Part shown: positions 1-21,950 of the stretch, piece after piece
Position numbering within the stretch: position 1 is the stretch's first letter
Layout: each line of letters begins with the position of its first letter
From: Rhabditoides inermis
Lineage: Eukaryota > Nematoda > Chromadorea > Rhabditida > Rhabditidae
Reading direction: 5' to 3'
Assembly (NCBI GenBank): GCA_963966185.1
Contig: CAWZYM010000397.1
Span: forward strand, 62,001 to 126,000
Length of the DNA: 64,000 nt
Translations under genes and position numbers: made by a program
The notes under the pieces: model-generated
Told to the model about the DNA's origin: nothing
The model's database searches: none
The model's input: only the letters and a program-made list of their open reading frames with translations

Positions 1-456
1 CAATAATATTTTTATTTTACGCAATAATATTATTATTATCTTTTTGTACACAGATATTGTTTTGGTATTCAGCATCTTTTGAATAAATCGCATAAATATA
101 TATTATAATATGTCATTAAATGAGATCAACAGGACAGATCGCGGAGTGGGGGGAATAAACAAACATAAATAACAAATGCATGTGGGGAGAGAGAGTCAGG
201 ATATGACAATAGGGAAGCAGCACGATTCGCATTGGAACAATTCGATAAATACCGCACAATGATAAGGAGCTATTGGGTACATGGTGGGACATTTAGATAT
301 TTGGATAGAGAGAGCGCGGACACCGTCATGCAAAGGACCCGGATACGTGTGTTTGTGTGTGTTTGTGTGTGTGTAAATGTGCGGGAGTGACGCTACGAGC
401 TACGCTAGCTGTGACTAGAACACTATGGCGGAGAGAGTGGGAGGCGGACGCGCGGC
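1..456. other. 3' flank of zig-like gene
   Basis: AT-rich at the left edge (1-120) with several TTTATT strings, which are polyadenylation signals when read on the minus strand (for example 11-16). These fit the 3' UTR of the minus-strand gene ending at 457. A short GT-rich stretch lies at 350-375. I see no coding exon here. Confidence 0.5.
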
Positions 457-1628
457 TCACGGCTTGGACGCGCTCGGCTTGGTGGGGTAGAAGAACGACT
501 CCCGCCGGTCCTCTCCGAACTCGTTCGACACCACGCAAGTGTACGTGCCCATGTGCGACCACGACGAACTCAAGATGAGCAAATCACCGTTCGGGAACAC
601 CTGCAAGAGTGGGGATGAGAGACTATACAGGTAAGACATTCCTCGGCTAATCACCTCGTATCCGGGCTGGTCGTTGAGCTTCTGTCGCTCCTCGTCGTAC
701 CAGACGACCTGTCCGCCGGTGTGTCGGCAGAAGAGCTGCACCGCGTTGCCAATGTTCTCGAAACGCGAATCGCTCCACTGCACGATGCGCGGCGCCACTT
801 CAGACACCGCGGCAGCGCACTTCTTGCTCGACTTGCCTACTGAAAAGGGTTGGTCAGACACTGTCTTCTCTGTTCAGCTCCACTCACCGACAGTGACCTT
901 GGCGCTCTTGGTCTCGCTCTTGTGTCCGTTGCCGGCGCTGCACGCGTACACTCCCCTGTGCTTCTTCTCCGCGCACGGAATCACCAGCCGGCTCGACGTG
1001 ATCGCGTTCTCGATGGTCACCTTGCCGATGTTGCGCAGCTTCTCGTAGATGTTGTTGCCGCCGTCGAGCACGATCGGCTTGCCGTTGAACGTCCTGAAAT
1101 CAGTCGAGAGTGAGCGCCGCGCCGTCGGATGAGATTTCACACACGCAAAGTGCACACGTGCTATGCCCCTTCTCTCTCGCCTAGTGCGTACATCCGCTAG
1201 CCTGCCTATTTGGAGATTGGAAGAGTGCCACTCTCTCTCTCTCTCCCTCTCTCTCTCCCTCTCCTCTCACCAGGTGAATGTGGGTGGGGGAATGGCGACT
1301 GCCTCGCAGCGCAGCTCGATCGAGTCTCCTGTCCGCACCGTCACGTCCTCCATGTTGTGCTCGTTGATGCGCAGCTTGACCGGCTCTTGCAGTTGAACTG
1401 CAACACGAACAGTTACATCACAAGTACAGCAAGTAGTGAGCACAAGACAAAAAGACACACAAAAGTAGTACCTTTATCCAGCTCGGCGTTGAGACTTTGT
1501 ATGGACTCGAGAGGAGAGGGAATCTGTAAATTGCGGGGTTGAGTGAATGAACAGGAGGGACGGGTTGGTGAACACACCTGGCGGGCAGAAGCCGCGACGG
1601 CTAGTGTGAATAGCAGAAGACAGAGCAT
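457..1628 (-). CDS. zig: Secreted two-Ig-domain protein, ZIG-2/3/4-like
   Basis: Spliced by eye into six exons (1628-1578, 1523-1472, 1397-1271, 1093-888, 839-655, 600-457) giving about 254 residues with consistent phase. It opens with a signal peptide (MLCLLLFTLAVAASA). Two immunoglobulin folds follow. The first has Cys in IELRCEA, Trp in TFTW and the tyrosine corner GVYACSAG. The second has VQLFCRHTG, VVWYDEE and MGTYTCVVSN. The PNGDLLI stretch before the second tyrosine corner is typical of C. elegans ZIG proteins, secreted Ig proteins that maintain axon position; a similar role here is inference from family. There is no transmembrane segment or GPI signal, and the length matches zig-2/3/4. 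The 54-nt intron 654-601 is a multiple of three and stays open, so it would look coding unspliced. Orthology to one particular zig gene is not settled. Confidence 0.85.
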
Positions 1629-1679
1629 CTTTCGAATCTCTATGTGAGTGAGTGTGGTTCGTGTCAGCGTGTGTCCGCC

Positions 1680-1687
1680 TATATACC
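1680..1687 (-). promoter_or_regulatory. TATA box of the zig-like gene
   Basis: On the minus strand the string TATATAGG lies about 52 bp before the ATG at 1628 in GC-rich surroundings. This spacing allows transcription start about 25-30 bp downstream and a very short 5' leader. It is the only good TATA match near the start; motif and position are the only evidence. Confidence 0.45.
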
Positions 1688-1689
1688 GC

Positions 1690-2828
1690 CGAGGGGCGGG
1701 GCGGCTACAGTATGTCAGTATGTCTCTCTCTCTCTCGCTGAGGTCAGGATTGCAAAGGCGGCTACCGCCCCTCGGGCTCCTCCCCCTATAGACACGTCCC
1801 CGAGGGGCACACCCGATACCCGGGGGACACTCGCTGTCAATAACAACAAACCGATCAACAATATCAACTGGCAGCTGTTGTTTTGCGGGCGCTGGCGCGG
1901 TGCCAGGCGGGGCGTAGGGCAGGAAAGGGAATGGCGCGCGCGGCTGGCGATTGGCGCGCTGCCAACGCTTGCCGCGGTGAGTGCGCGACGGTGTGACGTC
2001 AGCGAGTAGGCGGTGGGGTCGTGGGGTCAACTTGCGAAAGTGGAGAGACGCCGGGCGGATGGCGCAACCACAGCGTCCGGTCAGCACAGCCGACTGAACC
2101 TATGAAGCATGATGCAACCGCGTCTTCACCCCATAGCCACCTTTCGCCGACATTCAAACGCGCGGTGACGCAATGCGATGGATCGAGCGGCGCGGATTCC
2201 AATTGCGATTCACCAGCGAACAGAGATGAGGTGAAAGCGCCAGGATGGGAGAGATACCCTTTCACATACATGCATACACACGCTGTCGATTGTTGCGAGG
2301 AGGAAGCTCGCAGTTCTGGGCTTCTGGGAAACGGTATTCACACAATAGCTTCCCATAGAACTATCATCTCAAACACATGTGTGCGAATGTATTCTTTCTC
2401 AGATACAATATCCAAGAAACATCCCCCAATAAACGGGCATTCACGATACAATTAGAGGTTTTTTTTCTGTCCAGTGAAACAAGTGATCTCTCATACTCCC
2501 ATGTAGCCAACCAAAACTCATAAACCATATTTATTCGATTGAGGACAGAAAGAAGGCACATGTGCGAATAATGATATATAAATAAATATAACATGCCAAC
2601 GCATACCGTCATCTCTTGTCAAATATCACACTATCACAATGTACAAAATCAAAAATCGAGTCGCGTGAACCTCTCACAGTTAGGACGGGTTAAAGTTGAA
2701 ACACGGAAAGGAAATAGGGGAATCACATTCACATAAGAATTAGCCTAAACTATGAAGATGAATCACATTCAACAATCACATTACACGACGAATTGGGGGA
2801 GGGGGTGGAGATGGTGACAGGTGACGGT
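1690..2828. other. Intergenic between zig-like and epsinR-like genes
   Basis: GC-rich up to about 2240, then AT-rich. Both neighbours are on the minus strand, so this holds the zig-like promoter and the 3' UTR of the ENTH gene. The ORFs here have low-complexity or mixed composition and no splice-supported continuation. I see no further gene. Confidence 0.5.
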
Positions 2829-12484
<9,656 letters not shown>

Positions 12485-14549
12485 CGCGACTAGCCCACTC
12501 CTGCAACGGAGAGAGGATCAATATGAATGATGTACTGCGAGCGATATGGACAAGGAATCAACATAGGCTATGTTTCTCCTGTGACCGCGGAGAGACCATT
12601 CCAACACAACCAAGAAAATAAACACGGAAGAGGTAGAGAAAGATAATATATGAATACAGCAATGTTATCACGAATAAAGATAACGACTTATTTACTTTTT
12701 AAAAGGACAATGACTGTCCACCAGATCATTACTCATTCAGCAATGGTATTTTGACATTATGTATACGGATGACAGATGTGCAATGTTCTCTATCCATATT
12801 AGTCATATACACTCTATACCCGCTACCTGCATTCATTGCTGGAAATCGTAAATACTTGGAATTTGAAACATTCTATAGGTGGCAACTCGGTTGCTAGGAG
12901 CACGCGAGAAAGCGCTCACAACTGTAACACATAAAAATAGCAAGACAGTTGGTGAACCGAAGCAAAACAGGTCATCATACAATCATACAAAGCTGTTACA
13001 ATTAACCAGTTTGCGAGGTGCGGCACAAAAGGTATGAGCCCCGGTGCGCATTGCGCTGGCAATTCGCAATCGATCGATGCGAAACAACTGTGACGTGGTC
13101 AGAGATGGCGAGAGAGTGTGCGATCAAAAGAGACACAGAGGTGCAGACAGCCACGCGATGGACTGTTAGATAACTCTCAATTAGACGCCTTATCACAGCA
13201 ACTTGTATCAATTAGTCAATCAGCCGGAAGTAGGTTCTTATCGTAAAGCCGCAATATTACATTGCTACTCACTTGTAAAAAGGTGGGAGACTGGAGCAGA
13301 TACAAAAGAAAGGTATTTCTAGGAGCCTGGATTCAAGTGTATTTGAACAGGGACACATATTCATACGCAGATGACAGATAAATTAATTGTGCAACAAAAT
13401 TTTAAAAACAACTAAATATAGAAAAGGTGTGATAAAAATATAAAACCGGTGTAGTGAGTATCCAAAAGGTGGCACAGCATCGCATCATACCTCTACATAC
13501 TCACAACAACCATCTCACGGGCAGTGCAGTGAGAGAATAAAAGAAAAACACAAATATCGTAACCCGACTATCGTTGCGGGACATTCGCGCTACCTGAATT
13601 AAAAGTGTCATTAGAAATTAGTACCGATATATATAAACCATCTATATTACAAAATTTCGAATCTTGAATCAGAATTTTGAATAATTGAAATTCCTTTTAA
13701 ATTATATGTTCATAATTTTGTGTGATAATATTATTTGTAATGCATTTTTTAGCCAGTGAACGTACTAGGCACATGGAACCGTGTTGTGTAATGATCCTGT
13801 TCTCTTCCGTTTCGTCTGATCACATCCAGTTTCGTTTCGCATCTAGGGATGAACTGAAATGTTCTCTCATCAAATACACAGATTGAAGACAACTGTCCAC
13901 AACCACAAAACTGCTATCAGTACATAGTGTGTGGTTGTCACGATAATAGGTAGGCATCGAGTGCGGGGTGGCACCTCGTGCAGATGACTCACATCTCCTC
14001 TCTACTGTCTTACTATCTCCACTGTTGATGTCCACGTTGACCCGCTATTCGGGGTTGCTCAGTACCACTTCAAGGTAATTTCTAACCCTCTCAAATTGCC
14101 ACGCTGTCTCGTGTGCACTTGGACCGCGACGCGACCGCAACGCAGCCTGGCGCAACCCACTGCGCGTCCTCTCTTACCACTGCTCCCATCAAGGAAACCA
14201 ACCTGGCTTCCTCCATCTTTTACAACAATGGAGTGTTACTTGTTCTGTGTGTTTTTCATATGTACTTTTCCGTTACATGTTATCTAATCGGCATGCGCCG
14301 TTGTTTTGATTGTGTCGCGGAGTGAGATCACGTGATTGCGTCGCCTCGCGTCATTTGGACGTGAGCCCGCGTTGGTATATCGATTTTTTGTGCGTGATCA
14401 AGGCATTGTTCAATGCCACATCTTGCTTGCCAACCTTGCACTTATCCACATTTTATAGACGTTAGTTCATCCCCACTTTCTTGCAATATATTCACGTATC
14501 CTCATTTTTCCGAGTGTCGCGAGTGTCGCAATGTTTCCCATTTTCGTTT

Positions 14550-14614
<65 letters not shown>

Positions 14615-14673
14615 GCATTTGAAGAAAATGTGTATTCTTAATTATTATTATTTCGATTTTTGCAGGGCCGAGG
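12485..14673. other. Divergent 5' region of epsinR-like and ain-like genes
   Basis: A minus-strand acceptor (TTGCAG, 12503-12501) lies just before the epsinR-like ATG, so an untranslated first exon or a spliced leader joins there. A plus-strand acceptor TTTTTGCAG at 14656-14664 serves the ain-like start. Upstream first exons could lie around 13.9-14.3 kb, but none can be placed with confidence. A (TA)n tract is at 14552-14610. No other gene is seen. Confidence 0.5.
14552..14610. repeat. (TA)n microsatellite
   Basis: About 59 bp of uninterrupted TA just upstream of the acceptor that precedes the ain-like start codon. Confidence 0.95.
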
Positions 14674-17600
14674 ATGGCGCACAACTGGTACGGGCAAAAC
14701 CCGGTAAGTTCCTTCAACATATTTTCTGTCTTTTTTCTTATGTGACTGTTTATCTGCACTTGTTTTTCAATTCGTGTCTCGGATGTACCAGGTGTGATGA
14801 AATGAATAGAATATATGCATGTCAGAAGACCACCCTCGATGGTGCAGGTGTTCATATGTCCTTTCTCCCGTTTTTTCGACTTCTTCCCTCACACCGGGTG
14901 GTCTGTCTACGAATTCCTATATCTAACTTCATTCCTCTGCTATGTCTCCCAAAAAGAAGAAGTGCCGCTGCGTCTGTCGCTGCGGAGCGGTATCTTGTTC
15001 CATCTTTCTTACATCATCTTGTCTTCTCGTTTCAGCAGTCGTCGATGCCAGTCATGTATATGGGAGGGTCTTCTGGCGGCGGCGGCGGTCGGGGTGTGAA
15101 TGGAGTGCGCCGACCTGGAGGAGCGCCCGCTGTCCAACCGGTAAGAAAGGGAAGGGAAAAGAAATGAATGTACTGTTCCTGTATCAGGTCGGCCAGCCAG
15201 TGCCTCTCCTTCCCTCCTTCAACTGGCCCGTCCAGCAGCAGCCCGTCTTCATGGTCCCTCCCCAGCAGGTTTGTCATTTGTGTATTAGTTTTAGGATTTT
15301 GTAACACCTTCGTCTCGTTTTCAGCAGTGGTCGCAGCCGTCCGCTCCCTACGATTCCGGCAAGAAGCAACAGCCGCCGGCGAGGTTAGAATCATTTTCAT
15401 TTTTATTTTTCATGTTTATCAATTTTACTTGCATGCTTTGCAGGCCGTTCTTTGACCAGCCCCTGTCACAGCCTATGCAGCAGCAGCCTCGATGGCAGCA
15501 GCAGGGCGGACACAGGGACGGTAAGTGGCATCTTCAAACTTCATTTTTATATATTGTTATTTGTTCTCTTTAGCCGGCATGTTTGCGCCGTTCGACGCTC
15601 AGCCGCAGCCGCTGGACCGGTGGCAGCCGCCGCCTATGATCGGCGGAGGCGGCGGACAGAGGGGAATGATGGGAGGACACCCCGGAAACATGGTCAGCCA
15701 ACAAGTTTGGTTTTGTGGTAAAGTCAGACCTCAGACTCAACTTTTGCTGTCAAAAGATCCTCAGAACGGCTGCGCATCCTCAGAGAAATCCCCAGAAAGA
15801 TGGAAAGATCCTCCGAAAGATTTCCAGAAAGATCCTCAAAAAGATCCTTCTTTAGAAAGATCCTCAGAAAGATCCTCAGAAAGATCCTCAGAAAGCACCC
15901 CCACCATTAGAAAGATCCTCAGAAACTGCCTTTTTGTATCATATAGCGGCTTTTTGATACATAATCCAGTCTGACGTTTAATGATATTGTGTTGCAGTCG
16001 TCGTGGAACTCGCAGCCGTCGCAGGATTGGCAGCAGTCGCCGCAGTCGATGCGACGCGGCGACCAGCAGTGGCACATGCAGATGCAGGGCGGAGGTGGCG
16101 GTGGAGGAGGAGGCGGCGGCGGCATGTCGGCACAGTGGATCGACCCCGTAAGTCACTAGACTATTTCGATTACTTTCGTGGGATTACTATATTTTATTCA
16201 GTGAGAAAGGGTTTGGGACCACTGTACATTTGACCACTGAAATGAAGATGCTCATTTTCCGCGCGGAAAATTACCAAGCACTTTCGAGAGGGGTATGCTG
16301 CGAGATCATTTTCACCGTCTGTCCGGTGTGTGGTGGTGGTCCCGCGCGGAAAATGAGTATTTCATTTCTGTAGTAAATTGTGCAAAGAAAGCCCAATTAA
16401 AACTATATACCTTGGTATTCGAAGGTGTCTTCAATAAATAACCGTATCGCGTTGCAGTCTCAGTCTCGCATGGACGGTGGTGGTGGCGGCGGCGGCGGGG
16501 CGCAGATTGGCCAGTGGCAGGTGCAGAGCGAGCAGAACGACATGATGTGGACCGACCCCAACCCCAAGCAGAAGAAGGTGCAGAGGGACATTGGCACCGC
16601 CTTCTGGGGCGACCCCACCTCCCAAGACTCTGTGAGTCGATTCAACATGATTATTTCATATTCGATGTTCTTATCTTATAAATTATTCATATTGTTTATC
16701 TCATCTTTGATGTTTAGTCGATCCGCCGCTGGAAGGAGGCGGATCACGAGGACATGTCTCGCGGTCCTCCGCCGGGCAGCGACTGGACGCAGCTGCCGCC
16801 TCCCGGAGGCAGCAATGGCAGTGCGGCCGCGTCTCCGGCGGCGCAGTGGGAGCAGCCGCCCTCGCAGGAGAGGTGGAGTAGCGGGCAGTGGAGCGAGGCA
16901 CAGGACGCCGCCGACTCGACCAAGCAGCGCGACCTCCTCAACTCGCCCCAGGTACTCTACTTACCACGATGGTTACATTTACACTATGATACAGGTATTC
17001 CCATCATTTTCGAAAATCGCTACTCAATTTTTAGCGTACCAGGTTTGTCAGAGCGGAGCCAGATTTTGGAGATTATGAAACTAATCGCTGTCAGTGAGAT
17101 TTGCGTAGTATCTAGTTTGTACTAATCCAGTTGACTCAACCGCTCCTTTTGCGAATGAGCTTTGCGAGATTTGTAAAATGTTTTCACGATAACAGAATTA
17201 AATTCCACGTTGGGAAGAATGTCCTATTTGCTTCAGAGGGCGATTCAAATTTATCAGGATAAAGGTATCGTAATCGTCTCTGTTTCAGCTTAGGATGGCT
17301 GTTCAGAAGGGTCTGATTCGAATGGAGGGCCTCACGCATCCGCTCAGTCAAGACAAGCTCACTCTGCTCAACAACCTCATTCACAAGGTAAACTTTTGTT
17401 CAATAAGTATTTTAACTTTTTGTTGATACAATCGCCTTTTCTACTAAAATGTCCTATGGTGTCCGTCATTGGAAGGTCATAACTAGCTTCAAACTTAACC
17501 GTTTCGCATGAAACTTGGTAGAAAGTTGTGTCACCTGCACCAGACGGCAACAAAATTCAGACACCTCTCAACTCCTCCTCTACGCCCTAATTTGGTCGAA

Positions 17601-18893
17601 AAACCACCAAAAATGACCAAAAAGAGCCGTTTTTGCACTTTTTCGTGTCGTTCCGCGGTCATAACTCCGTTTCTACGGAACCTATTTGCGTCAAACTTCG
17701 CAGAAAGTTTATATATCACTTCAGGATGCAGTCCACTTTAAGATTATTCTCCAAACACACTCATTGCCTATATTTGGAAGAAAAACAACAAAAATCATCA
17801 ATTTTGACGCGGCCCGCAGCGAAAGCTTCTCACCTAAGAACCAGTTTCGCTTCTTGTTTCGTAATTACCTCCAAGAAATAGTTCTGACACGAACCTGCAA
17901 GTTTCACCCTCATTGGTTACGGTGTGAGGAAAATATAGCCAAATTAGCAAGAGATACGCGTGCGCCCTCGCCTCTCTTTTGCTATTTTGAATATTTCTGC
18001 GGTCATAACTTGGTTCATACAGAGTCAGTTTGCATGGAACTTTTCAGATATTCGAGTTTAAGTCTTCTGATGCAGTCCAGTTTGTAACAGTTCTCAATTT
18101 TGCTTTCATTACCTCTATTTTTATCGAAAAACGACCAAAAATGGTCACTTTTGCACTTTTTCTTGTGTGTCCGCGGGCATATCTCCATTTCTACTGAACC
18201 GATTCGCGTTAAACTTTTCAGAAAGTTCACATTTTACTTCAGGATGCAGTCCACTTCGTGATTACTCTCCAAAAAACATAAAAACCATTGATTGTGATGC
18301 TGTCCGCTGAGAAAGCTTCTCACCTAAGAACCAGTTTCGCTTCTTGTTTCGTAAACACTTTCAAGAAATAGTTCTGTCGCGAACCTGCAAATTTCATCCT
18401 CATTGGTTACGGTGTGAGGAAAATATAGCCAAATTAGCAAGAGATACGCGTGCGCCCTCGCCTCTCTTTTGCTATTTGAGTATTTCCGTGTTCATAACTT
18501 GATTCATACTAAACCAATTTGTATGAAACTTAGCAGATAGTTGAGTTTACGTCCTCGGCTGTAGTCCACGTTGTGATTGTTCTCAATTTTGCTTTCATTA
18601 TTCGGTTGAAAAACCATCAAAGTCTCGCTGTCCGGCAGCGGAAGCTCCATGTCCAAGCAAAAGTTTTACTTCGATCTCTAGAAATGCATTGACAAAGAAC
18701 GGAGAGAGAGGGGGAGAGGCAAAGTTAGAGAGAAGTATATAAATATATATAGAGAAAGCAGTGTTAGAGCGAATAAGATGTTGTCGTTGCATTGACAACA
18801 GAAAAAAAATAGAAAAAATGCGAGAGGAGACCTGAGAGAAGGAAAAAGAGGAAGAGAGGGAAAAAGAAGAAGAGTTAGATAAAAAAGGGAAGG

Positions 18894-18931
<38 letters not shown>

Positions 18932-20670
18932 AAGAGAAAGCAGAGAGAGAGAGAGAGAGAATGAGAGAATGAAAGAGGGAGAGAGGTTGCAGTATGTAGC
19001 AAAGCTGTCTGTTTTCGTAGCATTAACACTAAAATAAATACGAGGAGAGAGAGAGATAGAGAGAGAGGGGGGAGAGAGAGAGGAGAGGGGAGAGAGAGAG
19101 AGAGAGAGAAGGAGGGGGGGCCAATATTAAAGCGACGCTGATTCGTTCCTGAGCGCATTTTATTTTTATGAGCAAAGGAAAGTATAGTTCAGAAAAAGAA
19201 ATTTATAATGAGCATCATTATTCTATGAATTCATAGACCTTGATAGCGGAAGCGCGCGGCAGCGTGCGGGTGCTCTTTCTGTATAAGCGAGGACATTCTT
19301 AGATCTACTGACTCGTACAGCGGAGGTGCGCGGCAGCTTACCAAAGCACTTGCAGACCAGTTATTATTATTTGTGCATCGCCCCTAGACCACATACTTAT
19401 CAGTGCAATCAATACATCAATCGACTAATCTTCTCAACTTTAATAATCAGTTTCACTCAAAATGTTATGAAATTGTAAATAAACAGTATTATTGATCATA
19501 ACAAAAACTTGTATGAATTTCTATTCTTCTCATTTTCATGATCTAGCGCGGAGGCGCGCGACAGCGTGCCGGAGCGCTAGTACATTGTGTCAATGTTTTC
19601 CTTGATAGTTAATAATAAACAACTAATGTTTAGGCGCCTAAGCTGGAGCAGGCACAGTTCGAACTCGACCATATCAGCATGCAGCCGGGAAACCCCGCGC
19701 AGCAGGTGCGTTTTCATCTTTTCCCTCGATATTCTCCAGGGATGGGCGAAGCTTATTTTGAAACATAAACTGCGCGGTTTTGAAACATACAAGCATACAA
19801 CCAATTGAGAGAGTGACCGCTCTAATTGACCGCTCTAATTGCTGATCCACTGCCGAATGCGTATGAATGACAAACACCAAACAGGCGTCAGCAAATTGGT
19901 TAGCGCGCGAGCGGTGCGGATATGGGGCACAACGCACAAAAGGTGTCAAAGTTGGAGGGGCTTGCTGGCCGTTTGTAAATACTATCTTTCTCTCTCCCTC
20001 TCACTCTTCCTCTTTCAGCAGGAGGCTGAGCGTCTGCAGCGTGAGGTGGAGAACCTCAAGCTCGACATGGCCATGCTCCAGAGGTGTGTGCATATTTCCT
20101 GTTGTTGTTTTTAAGATGTTAATCATGTACTGTTTCAGCCGCATCGCCGAGTCGTCTTCGTCGACCTGCGCCTCGTCTCGCCTCCAGCAGTGGAAGGGAC
20201 GCAATGGGGGTGAGTCTATAGTTTATATTTTTTGTCAGTTTATATTCCATTTGATTTCTTCATAATCCTACGTGTAATTGATCATGTGCAGTATTCATGT
20301 AACGATTTGCAGGTTCGAACGGCGCGCCGTCGCTGGGCGACAGTCTGCTGGGTGGCATGTGCGGTATTCCGGAGCTGGACCTCGTGGGACTGACGGCGCT
20401 CAAGCTGGACGAGAACAACTGGGCGCAGGAGCTGGAGCGCTCTTCCGGCCCCACCTCACCGCAGACGTCGCCCAAGGACGCTGACGGCGTCCTGCAGGAG
20501 TTCATACCCGGCAAGAAGTGGCAGTGGAACGACCCCACGAAGGTGAGAGAGGGACACTAGTGGAAAGAATATGAACTAACGAGTACTTGCAGCTCGCTGA
20601 GGACCCGAACGCGACGCCCGGCCTTTTCCGACTGCCGTTCGGTCCGGCCGATGGAAACGCGCCTTTCTAG
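14674..20670 (+). CDS. ain-1: AIN/GW182-family microRNA silencing effector
   Basis: Fifteen exons: 14674-14703, 15036-15140, 15188-15268, 15325-15383, 15444-15520, 15574-15704, 15998-16147, 16458-16631, 16718-16951, 17289-17387, 19634-19705, 20019-20083, 20139-20209, 20313-20542, 20593-20670. They give 551 residues with all phases consistent. The protein is rich in Gln, Gly, Pro and Trp. Isolated tryptophans (AHNWYGQ, FNWPV, QWSQPS, WNSQPSQDWQQ, GQWQVQ) and DIGTAFWGDP resemble the Argonaute-binding GW repeats of GW182 proteins. A short helical stretch follows (TLLNNLIHK), then a coiled segment (EAERLQREVENLKLDMAML). The C terminus has EFIPGKKWQWNDPTKLAEDP and NATPG, like the silencing-domain motif of TNRC6/GW182. 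By family it links Argonaute to poly(A)-binding protein and deadenylases in cytoplasmic mRNP granules. Choice of ain-1 over ain-2 is provisional. Confidence 0.88.
15720..15975 (+). repeat. AAAGATCCTCAG array in ain-like intron
   Basis: An intron carries about ten degenerate copies of a 12-mer AAAGATCCTCAG, framed by GTCAGAC (15723) and GTCTGAC (about 15969). A shorter relative sits at 25085-25195. Confidence 0.75.
16236..16370. repeat. Short inverted repeat with TCCGCGCGGA core
   Basis: TGAAATGAAGATGCTCATTTTCCGCGCGGA near 16238 is mirrored by a near-complement ending TATTTCATTTC near 16367, about 70 bp apart, in an ain-like intron. It may be a small foldback insertion. Confidence 0.6.
17475..18610. 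repeat. ~518-bp tandem repeat in ain-like intron 10
   Basis: Segments near 17655-18115 and 18175-18605 share long stretches, including GCTTCTCACCTAAGAACCAG and GCAAGAGATACGCGTGCGCC. The sub-motif GGTCATAACT...GAACC...CAGAAAGTT also recurs near 17476 and 18000, so each unit holds internal half-repeats. No coding frame persists across copies. Confidence 0.8.
18690..19130. repeat. (GA)n-rich purine tract
   Basis: About 400 bp of interrupted GA repeats in the same ain-like intron. The apparent 186-aa minus-strand ORF is Ser/Leu low complexity from the repeat. Confidence 0.9.
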
Positions 20671-21607
20671 AGGTGCAGGGAGCATCCTCTCCTCTCCACC
20701 ACGTTTTACCACATTCGTCTCCTCAGGCTGTCGTCGTAGTGTTGGTCGCGTTACATCTCGCAGCATACTACTATTCCACTCCCCCCATACATACACTACA
20801 CACCCCGTCGATGCCTTTAGCCTTTCTCTCTCACACACATACACGTCGGTCCGTCACTGATTTCCTCTCTGGTAGATTCGCTCACCCTTATCAATCTCTC
20901 CTCTTCCTCCGAGATCCCGCCCCGCATTGCATATCACTTCCCTATTCCCCCTCATCCCGTCCCCAAACAACACACATCTCTTCCTCCTATCTCCACATCC
21001 TGGGTATACGGTATCTGCTGGGTATACGGTATCAGTCGCGTCGGGCGGTAGAGTCCTCTCCTCTCTCACACATACACACACCACTCTGGGAGTGTACGGT
21101 AGTGGTGTAACGGTCGTCCGTGTACAGTCAACCCTTCTCATTCGAATCACAGACATGTTGCCTACACACACACACACAGAATGTGTCCCGATGATTTCTC
21201 CTCCTGCTCGTTCCGTTTTATGTGTTCCATGTTCCTTTGTCGCGCCTTTCCTCCCGCTTCAATCTCCCACTTCTACCCCATACATTCACCCCCATATTCT
21301 AATAGCGCGTTCGCACACTGTGTCAGTATCCATTTTACTTCCGTTTTTCTTTCTTTGTGGTGTTGTTGATAGATTCCTCCCTACCTTGTATCCTCTCACT
21401 CGCTCCAAGCGAGGACGCCTTTGATCATTTCACCTTCACACCCCTCACCCACGCACCCCTGTCCCACGAGTGTATCATTATCCACCATCCAAGCCGACGG
21501 TCATTTCGTATTTTCCCGAGATATATATTGTGTGCACAGCCCTCTATATACATATATATGATCCGATTTCCCCCCCATTCAATGTTTCTGACACGCACTC
21601 GCGCAGA

Positions 21608-21633
21608 TTTATTCCAAATAACAGACAAATAAA
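21608..21633. terminator. Convergent polyadenylation signals (ain-like / tetraspanin)
   Basis: AATAAA at 21628-21633 on the plus strand suits the ain-like 3' end. TTTATT at 21608-21613 is AATAAA on the minus strand and suits the tetraspanin (stop at 21740). The two mRNAs would overlap by a few tens of bases. Confidence 0.6.
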
Positions 21634-21739
21634 GATTTCTTTAATAACGAAATGTGTGTTGAGTTGAGCGGGCAAGGCACTATTCTAGAGGGAAGAGGGA
21701 GGGCGTGGAAAGAACTGAGATATGAGAGAGGAAGGGGCT

Positions 21740-21879
21740 TCAGTAGTCGTACTCCTGCTTGTCCTTCTTGCTCACGCAGCAGCACAGCGCCATCGTGATG
21801 ATCATTGCAAGAAGCTGGAAGACGGTGAGTCACACATCTCTCTCTCTCTCTCTCTCTCTCCATCTCTCTTTCCATCTCT

Positions 21880-21950
<71 letters not shown>

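Noticed and set aside
1413..2087. 224-codon ORF extending upstream of the zig-like start
   Set aside because: The signal peptide begins at 1628, and a TATA box lies just upstream of it. The extension is GC-rich and not protein-like.
14481..15167. 228-codon plus-strand ORF
   Set aside because: Runs through a (TA)n tract and introns. Only the part from 15036 is an ain-like exon.
15780..15920. CRISPR-like array
   Set aside because: The AAAGATCCTCAG units are contiguous and degenerate without unique spacers, in a eukaryotic intron.
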